A stretch of DNA of 64,000 nucleotides from Lactuca virosa (lineage: Eukaryota > Streptophyta > Magnoliopsida > Asterales > Asteraceae). Position 1 is the stretch's first letter; every line of letters starts with the position of its first letter. Below the pieces are notes generated by a model, which saw nothing but the letters and a program-made list of their open reading frames with translations, did no database searches and was not told the DNA's origin. Shown here piece by piece: positions 22,481 through 31,919 of this stretch. The translations under genes were made by a program, and so were the position numbers. Location of the stretch: contig CAKMRJ010003334.1 in NCBI GenBank assembly GCA_928212115.1, positions 19,120,066 through 19,184,065 on the forward strand, in the 5' to 3' direction.

Positions 22481-24395
22481 TGTAACGCCCTGTTCCTGGT
22501 ACACATTTAATCTATAAAAATATTCATTTTGTAAGTGCTACTCGACGATTTAGTAGCCCTAACTCGTCAAGTAGATGCCAGTTTGGATGCAGGGTTTAAG
22601 TGGTCTACTCGACGAGTCGAAGCCTGGACTCGACGAGTAGGTCCATCAGGAGGAAACCCTAATCTTTAGGTTTAACACCCTATTTACATCATATATGGCC
22701 TCCACCCCAGACTCTATCACCTTCAAACCCTAATCTCGAAACCCTAATCCACCTTGAGTGATTTTGAGCTAGTTCTTGCCAATTTGAGTGTTATTGTGCC
22801 TTTTGAAGCTTGTGGAAGAAGAAGAAGATAGAAGGCTCAAAGGGGAAGAAGTAGATCCAGGAGCTACACTTCATTTACTGTATTTTCTGATAATCAAGTC
22901 CCTAACTTGATCCTTCTTCTCTTAGATCTATTTGTTTGCATTTTATGAAGGAATCGGTTCAAGAAACTTAGCCCTTGGAATTGGGACATCCCAAGTGATG
23001 TGTATCTCAGATCTGGGGTCTAGGAAGGGTTCCATGGCATAAAGGTGCAAACTTTATGACCTTGGAGACTCCATGCAAGTTTATATGCAAGAACATGGCC
23101 TTTTTAGCCCTAAAAGACCATGCATGGGGGGAAAGCTCGGGACTTTATGTGTCCCACAGATGATAAGAGCCTAGATCTAGTATATTGTGCTTTGGTTTAT
23201 GGTATTATGGCTTGTGGACCAAGTTTTATGTCTTAAAGAAGTTAGGGTTTGGGTTAAACCCATTAGGAAGGACTAAGGACGGGTAAAGTTGGAAACTTTA
23301 CCCTTAAGAGTGCACTTCCAGTATGTAGATGAAGTTTGGAACATAGATCTGAATGGTAGGTGCTTAATCCATTGAGATGGCTCAATCAGACAGGGGAACT
23401 CGCCGAGTCCAGGGAAGGGCTCGACAAGTTGAAGTGGGTTGTCCCGATTATTATGACAGCAAGAACTCGACGAGTCTGTTAAGGGACTCAACGAGTTGAA
23501 TCAGTTGACCATGAGTTTAAGCATTCAAGGACTCGCCGTGTTGGGTTGACTGGGAGTTGACATTGACTTTGACTTTGACCAGGGGTAAAATGGTCATTTA
23601 CCCTAAGAGAGGATTAGCAGATTCTGATTAAGTGTTATTATGGAATTGATAGATGGAGAGTCGCCGAAGCAGCAGACAGGGATTCCTCACTCGAGTTTTC
23701 AGCAGTCATTCTTGCGAGGTGAGTTTCCTTCAGTACGAACGGGTCTACGGCACCAAGGTCGGCCCGTATATGTGATATGTTAGTGGCTGAGTGTGGGCGG
23801 GGCCCGAATCTCATAGTAGCTTAGAGTGGGCGGGGCCCGATGCTTATAGTAATATTTGAGTATAGATATGTGATTGTTTGGTAGATATACTTGTTGTCTG
23901 TGTGATATTTGTATACATGTTAGTAGAGGAGTGTGGGCGGGGCCCGAATCTCCTAGACAACGGAGTGTGGGCGGGGCCCGAATCTCCTAGAAAGCAGAGT
24001 GTGGGCGGCACCCGAATCTCCTAGACAGCGGAGTGTGGGCGGGGCTCGAATCTGCATGAGAGTGGGTGGGGCCTGTATCTCCTAGTTGCATGATATTTGT
24101 ATGGTATGTGGTAGTTTGGGGAACTCACTAAGCTTCGTGCTTATAGTTTTCAGTTTTGGTTTCAGGTACTTCCACTAGCAAGGGGGAAGGGCTCGGGATG
24201 ATCGCATGGCACACACCACAGCTTCAGCCTGGGATGTTTAGACTCTGATATTTTCATATTATTTTGATACAGTATTTTGACACGATGTTTTGAGATACAC
24301 GATTTATGGTTTTCTATATGATGATGGATGACTTATGGTTTTGATATAAATGATTTTAAAAAGAAATTTTCGGTTTGTATTTTTGGGATGTTTCA
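22481..24395 (+). repeat. 3' LTR of gypsy C
   Basis: About 1.9 kb from TGTAACGCCC to GGGATGTTTCA. It contains ACTCGACGAGT-type palindromes near the start (about 22540-22650) and again at 23400-23540, a CGAG|GTGAGT donor-like site (about 23718), the GGGCCCG repeats (23785-24085), the block GGGGAACTCACTAAGCTTCG (24118 on) and an acceptor-like TTTCAG|GT (about 24164). The right boundary is set by TG...CA logic only, because the partner LTR is absent. Confidence 0.78.
23785..24085. repeat. 34-bp GC-rich repeats in LTR of gypsy C
   Basis: About seven imperfect copies of GTGTGGGCGGGGCCCGAATC, four of them in direct 33-34 bp spacing between 23929 and 24062, with TCCTAGACAGCG spacers. The GGGCCC core is palindromic. 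Confidence 0.88.
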
Positions 24396-24419
24396 TAATA
24401 GTTCCAGAAAGTTAATAAA

Positions 24420-24423
<4 letters not shown>

Positions 24424-24469
<46 letters not shown>

Positions 24470-24470
24470 G
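24424..24470. repeat. CT microsatellite
   Basis: (TC)n run with one TTT interruption, just outside the gypsy C LTR. It generates a Ser/Leu-repeat ORF that is not a gene. Confidence 0.95.
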
Positions 24471-24927
24471 TTCGCTCGTGGACGTAGGTCACCTTGACCG
24501 AACCACGTTAAATATCGTGTTCTTTTAATTTACGTTTTTCACAAGTATTGTGAGTTCACCGAAGTTTGTTTTTTTTTTAATTTGTCTGGAGTGCTTAACT
24601 TGTTTTGTTGTCACCCAACAGGTTTCTTCCTCTAGCCACATGGAAAACCGAGAAAAAGAGGAACAAAAAAAAAAGACAAAACATAGAAGAAACTAAAAGC
24701 TTGATAGCAAAGTTTTATAAAAAAGCAAAAGAAGTTCCGAATGAATCAACATCAAAGGTTAACCCTACTTATAATAAAAGGAAATTATTTATACAAAAAG
24801 GAAATTGAAATTGGGTCTAATACTAGAATAGAGTAACAACAAAGATCAAAAATAAAATAAGGAATGTTTCCAAAAAACAAATTCGGATTATTCCAACAAT
24901 TTATACATCAGCATGGGCACATGCTTT
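24471..24927. other. Intergenic stretch, no gene seen
   Basis: AT-rich, with an A-rich patch near 24660-24730. It should contain the 3' UTR and polyadenylation region of receptor kinase copy 1 on the minus strand. Confidence 0.5.
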
Positions 24928-27900
24928 CTATCTAGCATGCAAAAGTGTAATCGTGTATTCCTCTAGGGATGAAACAATATTAACTTCATGGTAACTTTCT
25001 TCGGTGAAAAAAGCTGGTTGTTTGGGTGGAGGCAGTGCCCCCTCACTAATCAGCATAAGAACTACCGACAACATAGTTGGTCTATCTTCCGCATGATGTT
25101 GCACACACAATAATCCAACATGAATTGATCGTAGTACTTCAGACACGACACAAGAGTTGCGTAAAGATTCACTAATAAGTTCAATGGATCTGTCTTCTTT
25201 ATGTAGTCTCCAAGCCTGATTTAAACCAAATTTCAGAAAAATAAACAAAAGGATGAGGTTAAAGAAAAAATAGTTTCTGCTGCTTTTTAGTCTACAAGAT
25301 TAACTTACATGTCCAAGAAGGTTATCACTGTGAGCCTCATGAGAGAATCCTCTGTTTTTCTTCCCACTCACAAAATCTCCAGCACAACGACACCAAAACT
25401 AAATACATCTGACTTTATAGAGATACGCCCATGTACCGCATACTCAGGAGAAATGTAACCACTGCATCCAAGTTCACTTAATTAGAAAAAGAGTAGTGGG
25501 ATTTCGCATTTGTATTCCCTTGTCTTGGGCAATGTTTTACGGATTCTTACTGTGTTCCTACAACCTTCTTTGTCTTAGTCATGACATCTTGTCCTACAAA
25601 CTTTCGAGCGAGGCCAAAGTCTGATATTTTTGGATTCATTTCACTGTCCAGCAAGATATTACCCGCCTTGAGATCTCTATGGATTATTTGAAGGAGGGAA
25701 TCTTGATGTAGATAAAGAACACCCCTAGCAATACCATGGATAATGCGAAACCGTTGAGGCCAGTCAAGCAATGAACCTCTCGTTTCATCTGCCAAATATT
25801 AACTACTTAATCCATGAATGTTGCTACAACAACTGTGAAAATAAGGAATTAGAGGGTGTCAAACCAAATAGAAATGAGTCCAAGCTTTTGTTATCCATGT
25901 ATTCATAAATTAGAATCCTTTCATTTCCATGAACGCAGTATCCAAGGAGCTTGACAAGATTCCGATGCTGAAGCTTGGCAATACAAATGACTTCGTTTTG
26001 GAACTCATCAAGTCCTTGTTGAGATGTTTCTGAGAGACGCTTTACAGCGATTACTCGCCCATTTTCCAACACACCCTATAGAATATTGGAGCTTATTATT
26101 TTAATATTCCTTTGTTAATACATACATGAATTGCGTTTTATTTCAAAAGAATCAGCAAGTTACCTTGTAAACCGGACCAAAACCACCTTCTCCAATCTTA
26201 TTATTAATGTTAAAGTTATCGGTAGCCTCTGCTATTTTATGCAGGCTAAAAAAAAAGGTAGCTCTTCAAGGTTTTCCATCTGAACAGTCGTATGATCTTT
26301 GTCAAGGGTATGTGCCCTGCTTCCTACAAAAGTACATTTTCAATTTCTCATGTTTACACGGATCTGCCAAAAATCATACTCTTGAAAACATTTAATATTT
26401 CATTTCTTGAAGAATAATCAATGACTTGTTTTACCTAGTCCCTTTTTATGAAGCCTTTTCATTTTCTTTCTACAGGCATATGCTACTACAGAGAGAAGTA
26501 GTGCAGATATCGAAACTGACAGCACCACCGTGAGTACTCCCTTCTTCTTGTTGAAGCTGAATTGGCCTTTTGCTAATGAGTAAAACAATTAGTAAGGTTG
26601 CAATTCAAAACCAAGTACCTTCAACCAGTAGGATAATACTGACAATTGTTTTTGTTAAGATTCCTTATAAATTATTGTATAAGGTAATTCTTATTTGGAC
26701 ATCCACAATGCATTGAGTTCATTAGAGTATAAAAGGGTTTCCATGTCATAATTCTACTAATCATTCAACTTTACCAAAATTCTTCTACAATGAAGTTTAT
26801 AAAATTTAATGGAATATATTTATAAAAATCTAATTTATGACATAATTAATAATTAAAGATTTCTTGTTTCCCATTGAAGAGTTCAATGGTCATTTAACTT
26901 CACATCCATTGAACGCCAACAAGCATCTCACAATGGTTTAATTTATTAAATGCCAATTAGGCATGCTACATTATTCAACTCTTCCATTGAACATTGCATT
27001 GTAGATGCTCTTAGGTTGAATTAGATCTTCATCCATGTACGTCTAATAAGTTTTACCGGCTAAGAGGATTAGCTAGAATACACAAGATAGTCTAATCCAG
27101 GCTAATGTTAGTACTGACTCTAAGGGAAACGAAAAACAAGCAACACATGGACTAAATAAACTATGGCGACTATAAACACAATAACTAATTTTGATGTATA
27201 TAGATTTCGATATTTAGAGGATACTGCTGCTAGAGACCCAACCATCACACCCCACAACATTCTCAATAGGCTCAAGACTTTTCACTGTTATATATAGATT
27301 AAAACTTGTATACCTGCTAAATCAGAGATTGCCATTCTTATGTACAGTTCTTGATGATCATCAGATTCTCTTGCATCCAGCAGGTCGTCAAACCATAGCA
27401 AACATCCACTTCCCCCATTTCTGATATCTAAATTAGCATAAGCAGTACAATTACAATCCCTTCTGCAGATCATCTCACATTCTTCAAGGGACATGCTCTC
27501 GTTGTACGATGAACGACGTGTGTCTGGGAAAACCAATCCTGAAATTTTATGGAAGAAATCCGGAGTCCTACAATCCAATGGCTTTCTACGTTGACACCCA
27601 CTCGACCAATCCCCTGCTTTCCATTCTTCTGGGACTTTTGGTTCAAAACCTTCCAAACAACTGCAAGGGACAGAACTTTTAATGCTGCAGCTTCCAAAAA
27701 GGACCACATGGTCCATAACGACTACAAGCATCAACTACAACATTTGCATACTCGACCCATTCTTGGGTTCGCTTGTTCGACTGCAACCTTCGTACCATGC
27801 CATCCCACATCAAAATAACCCTCTGAACAGTTGTACTCTTAAGTTTATATCTATAATATATTTCTTTCTTATTGACAACAAATTCTGTAGAGAAAATAGG

Positions 27901-28597
27901 ATTCATATTTTCCACAGATATGCCTTGAAAGCCAACACCATTCCATCGTCCAAGCCTCAAGGTTTCACGTTGACCTTCTCCCAAAAAAATCTGTGGATAT
28001 CCATTTGTGTCTACCCAAAATTTATACAAACCTATAGAAGGATCATCAGGGCTCTTCCAAGATGTGAAGTACCTCTCTCTTCCTGTTATCAAATCCTTCC
28101 CAAATTTCATTCCTGGTAGGATTGTGTCACCAGGATAGTCAAAACTTTGCCAGATCAGTTTTTCCTTTGTTTCTATAGTTATCCCACACCACAAGATTTC
28201 CACTGTCCAGAAGCTTTGCCACTGGATTAACATTCATTGCAGATACGGTGAAATTGGATGACCAGATGACAGTATTACTATCGCCACCACTGTGAATCAG
28301 CAGGACTCCTTCTGTAGTGACTTGAAACATCCCAGATGCATCCTTTATTGGTGTCTGCCTGTTAGCAACCCAGACAACTGTACAAGGTGATATGTTTTTG
28401 TACCATATCCCCAAATATCGATTCTTCGACTTTCCTGGGCTAAAAAACCCCAGTTCATACGTCTCACCATCTGAAACAATGGTGTTGCCATCTTTGATTG
28501 GTTGATTTATGTATACTCTATCAACTGCAGCAGAACATGACAAGATAAAGAATATGATACAGAAGATCAACAGAAGGATAATGCGATAAAGCTCCAT
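24928..28597 (-). pseudogene. G-type lectin S-receptor-like Ser/Thr kinase, copy 1 (seven exons, three small insertions)
   Basis: Exons on the minus strand: 28597-27314, 26572-26435, 26323-26164, 26075-25865 (211 bp), 25788-25551 (238 bp), 25461-25309 (153 bp), 25215-24928; all boundaries are GT-AG. Domains: signal peptide (LLLIFCIIFFILSCSA), B-lectin, S-locus glycoprotein domain, PAN (CRRDCNCTAYANLD), one TM segment in exon 2, then kinase with GEGGFG loop, AVKRLS Lys, HRDLKAGN, DFG and GYISPEYA. Membrane receptor kinase of the SRK family; ligand unknown. Compared with copy 2, it has one extra C at 28164-28165, one extra A at 27696-27700 and two extra A at 25372-25375. Each shifts the frame; the last makes exon 6 153 rather than 151 bp. 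Either a pseudogene or uncorrected homopolymer errors in an intact gene. Confidence 0.9.
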
Positions 28598-29368
28598 TAA
28601 AGAATGATGTGTTCTTGGAAATGGTGGGTGGTAGACGTACGCAAGCCTGAATTGAATTTTGAATATTAAAACTTAAATAAACTATCGACTTGAAGCCGTC
28701 AGCTTTGAAAACGTGACTTTTACACGTTTAATTTCGTAGGTCATACACTGAGTTGACTACAGTTTATCCCTAAAACGTCGGAACCAAAGTCTGATTATAT
28801 TCTTTATCCCTAAAACTTCGAAACCAAAGTCTGATTATATTGGAGGTTATCCTAAAATTTAGCCAAGAAGTATAGAAGGAAATTTATTTACATTTTGGTA
28901 AAATATAAGGGAAAGATACACGGCTAACGCTATCCAAAAAGTCCTTAGCTGAAAAATGTTTGGCAAAAAAGATATTTTATATTGACTAGAAAAATTAGAA
29001 TCAGCGAAAGACTACAACCGTCGCCAGTTATAACCATATTACCTTGCAAATGAAAATTCACTAAAACAAAAAAAACCGAGTATCACATGGATTTACGTAA
29101 TTAGTGACGGATAATTGATGTTTTATCTCCTTCTTGCTAAACCGTCGCTTAAGTATTACCGATCTAACTTAAATAATATCTAAAGTCCATTACTAATTTA
29201 ATTTAACTAATATATAATATTTCTAGAAAACAAGTGGATTGTGCCGAATCGTTGTGCTTAGTGACATATCTTTAAAAAAATAAGCAAGTTATTAATATTT
29301 TGAAGGTTGTGCTACCCATGACAATAGATTGGTTCCGCCGCTATACTCACTAGGGTTTCCAACACTAA
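28598..29368. other. Upstream region of receptor kinase copy 1
   Basis: AT-rich and gene-free. It would hold the kinase promoter; TTGAC (W-box core) motifs occur near 28750, but such short motifs are weak evidence. Confidence 0.4.
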
Positions 29369-30258
29369 GGTGGAGTTTGTTTTTTGTCTGCGTGGCCTCT
29401 TCTGTTTGTGCCGTGCAGACCACGCGCAGACATTAGCCTTCGCAGACTGTTTGTTTTTTTGAAGATTGCAGACCTAAAAATGTCTGCGCGCCCTCTTCTT
29501 GGCGCAGATGTGGACCAGAGTCTTCTAACATCTTCAGACATCTTCTAGCCTAAAAAAACGCATATATCTTTAATTTTTTAAGTTTTTTTTTTAATTTATA
29601 TTTTTTCCAACTTTATTAATGATAAACAATTTAAAAAAAATTACAAAACTTAAAAAAAACGTTCGACGATACAAACATGATATTTTTGACAAATTTATAA
29701 ATAAATATTTATTACAATAATAGTCGTTGAAGTTGTTTATATAAATATGAAAAAAAATCATAATATATATTCTTATATTTTTTTGCCAAATTTTGTAAAA
29801 CATTATTTAATACAATATCGTCAATTTCTCGAGAAAATATTTAGGGTACGTTTTTAATGGATTTAATTGAAAAAATCGAAGTTTATATCCATCCATTTAT
29901 GTATCAAATTCTTTGATCCCTAATTATAATGTTTAGTTATAACTTTGCAACCAAAGTTGTTGGTTTTTTATCAAATATATACGTCAATTCATACCATTTT
30001 TATTTTTATTTTTTATACAATAATATATAAAAGTTGATCTACATTTGTTAATTATTTATAACAAAGTCATAAAAATATTAAAAAATCACTTTGAAGTTTA
30101 ATAAAATCAGTTTATTTTAGTAGCCCGCAGATGTTAAAAAAACAAACAGTCTTATTTTTTCAGACTGCAGACGTTTGGTCCACCTCTTCTACTGCAGAGG
30201 TCTACAGATATGGTCCGCAGACTGCAGACATATTGCCTCAGAAAAAACAAACAACACC
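29369..30258. mobile_element. PIF/Harbinger-type MITE
   Basis: 890 bp with imperfect terminal inverted repeats: left GGTGGAGTTTGTTTTTTGTC, right (reversed) GGTGTTGTTTGTTTTTTCTG. It is flanked by TAA on both sides (29366-29368 and 30259-30261), the 3-bp target duplication typical of PIF/Harbinger (Tourist-like) elements. GCAGAC/GTCTGC motifs cluster near both ends, as transposase-binding subterminal repeats would. There is no transposase ORF; the interior is very AT-rich. Family assignment rests on TSD and TIR style. Confidence 0.72.
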
Positions 30259-30261
30259 TAA

Positions 30262-31067
30262 CTATTTATTTTGATATGTATGCAGATTAGATGACTAGTG
30301 ATGTTTGTATATTTTAGAAGACTTTTAACTTTATAGAAGAACTTCATTTATAATTTTACTTTTGTATTGATTGTATCACCCTTGCAACTTAACAAAGTTT
30401 GTTAAAACTTAAGTTTTGGGGCCAAATTTATATTTGAACATTTGAATATTTCTGATTTAAAACTTGGATTTTGCTAAACAGAAAAAATTAAAACAGCCCA
30501 TACAAAGGTTGTTGGATTATTAAAAAAAATGCTTATCAATGACGTGACTTATGGAAATCAAGGTAATAAGGTTGTTGGATTTGACAATCGAAGCCGAAAA
30601 AAATGAACCAGAAAATAAGCAAAAAAAAAGGGGGGGGGGGGGGGGGAAACTAAAAACCAAAGGTCTAAACAATGAAACAGGGAATCAAAAGTGATGGATA
30701 ATTAGCAAATTTATGTCGTTTTTTGACACTCATTTTTCACAATATTCTTCAGAAATTTCCCTCAATTATTCTATCCCTGACTACTTATAGTAAGTTCAAT
30801 TTTTTCGAAATATTAGAGATTTTTATATAATGATGGAGAATGAGTTCTTTCGTCTTAAAATCTGAATAATATTATTCATTATTTCAATTTTTCCGGGCAT
30901 TCATCGAAATGAGATATGTTCTTCGAATTTGACCAATAGGTTTCTTTTGGCCCAATTTATCTTTCTTCCATTCATCCATAAAGGTTCTTCTGTCAAGTCT
31001 TCTATATGCCCCACATCAATTATATTCACCTTTCCGGATGGTTTTTAATTACAAAGATAACACGATT
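30262..31067. other. Intergenic stretch with a long G run
   Basis: AT-rich, no gene seen. A 9-A/17-G homopolymer block lies at 30621-30646, a place where sequence length is unreliable. Confidence 0.5.
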
Positions 31068-31439
31068 TGAAAGGTCCAGTTAATGTGGTTTGGTCTAGGC
31101 TTTCAATGTAATAGTTCAGTATGAGTCTGTAATACATTTTGTGAGTTGTTTAGGTGTTTACTGTTGGAAAGTGTGTTTACGACCGTAAACAGAGTTTACG
31201 GCCGTAAACCCAGTTTACGGTCGTAAACCCTGTTTGCGGTCCTGTCTAGTATAAATAGCAGAGGTATAGGTCATTGTGCAGTTGTTGATGCCATTGCGTT
31301 TACAGAGTGTTCCATCGAGTTGTACCTGACGTTTTTCTGAATATAAACGTGTGCAAGCTCGATTTCTTTTCTTCTTATTCTTCTATCTGTGATTGTTTGT
31401 TGCTTGATCATTGGTAAAGATCCTTTTCAGGACCTTACA
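31068..31439 (+). repeat. 5' LTR of the SIRE-like copia element
   Basis: Starts TGAAAGGTCC and ends CCTTACA. Palindromes GTTTACGACCGTAAAC (31175-31190) and GTTTACGGCCGTAAAC (31194-31209), plus a GTTTACGGTCGTAAAC-type copy, lie just upstream of the TATA box at 31250. Confidence 0.95.
31250..31257 (+). promoter_or_regulatory. TATA box of copia LTR
   Basis: TATAAATA within CTAGTATAAATAGCAG. The equivalent motif is present in the 3' LTR near 43400. Transcription would start about 30 bases downstream. Confidence 0.75.
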
Positions 31440-31441
31440 AT

Positions 31442-31453
31442 TGGTATCAGAGC
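31442..31453 (+). promoter_or_regulatory. Primer binding site, initiator Met tRNA
   Basis: TGGTATCAGAGC two bases after the 5' LTR end, an exact match to the usual plant iMet primer site. Confidence 0.95.
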
Positions 31454-31589
31454 AAAAACCGGTGTCAAAGCTTCATTCAATCGAGATTTGGGGTGCTTAA
31501 ACTGATATTATTATTGTTCGAAGATTGGTTTTAGTGTTTTAGTGGTTAAAGGAACTGAATCTACTGCAAAAACGTGTTTTTGAAGGCTT

Positions 31590-31895
31590 TCTGGGAGTTT
31601 ACTGCCAACCGTAAACCCTTTTTACGGTTGTAAACTCAATATCTTCAACAACCGTAAACTGTGAATCTTCGGAAAACCGTAAACCAAGCTTCATTAACTG
31701 TAAACGCTTAAACCGTAAACGTACAAACCGTAAACTCATCAACCGTAAACCCAGTTTACGGTCGTAAACAGCTCAACCGTAAACCCAGTTTACGGTCGTA
31801 ATCACTCAAACCGTAAACCAAGTTTACGGTCGTAAACTCTTCAACCGTAAACCCAGTTTACGGTCGTAATCATCATCAACCTTAAACTCTTTTGT
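31590..31895 (+). repeat. Palindrome-rich leader of the copia element
   Basis: Roughly fifteen copies of CCGTAAAC or GTTTACGG alternate in about 300 bases, many pairing as GTTTACGGTCGTAAAC. As RNA this could fold into many alternative hairpins. It lies between primer site and gag start, where packaging or translation control elements are expected. Confidence 0.85.
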
Positions 31896-31919
31896 GACTT
31901 CAATCTGCTTTAATTTTAA

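Larger units (their letters stand above)
18223..24395 (+). mobile_element. Ty3/gypsy retrotransposon C, 5'-truncated
   Basis: Plus-strand element starting abruptly in gag, then protease, RT, RNase H, a duplicated integrase-region segment, integrase tail, polypurine tract and a 3' LTR (22481-24395). The 5' LTR, primer site and gag N-terminus are missing. Stops at about 19003, 19866 and 20130 plus deletion of the integrase core make it non-functional. Gene order and C-terminal tail fit a chromovirus-type gypsy element related to A and B. Confidence 0.88.

Noticed and set aside
23929..24062. CRISPR-like 34-bp array
   Set aside because: Units are contiguous variants of one sequence inside an LTR, with no spacer diversity.
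24328..24528. ORF with a Ser/Leu repeat
   Set aside because: Produced by the CT microsatellite.
28745..28760. W-box as a kinase promoter element
   Set aside because: TTGAC is too short to support by itself.
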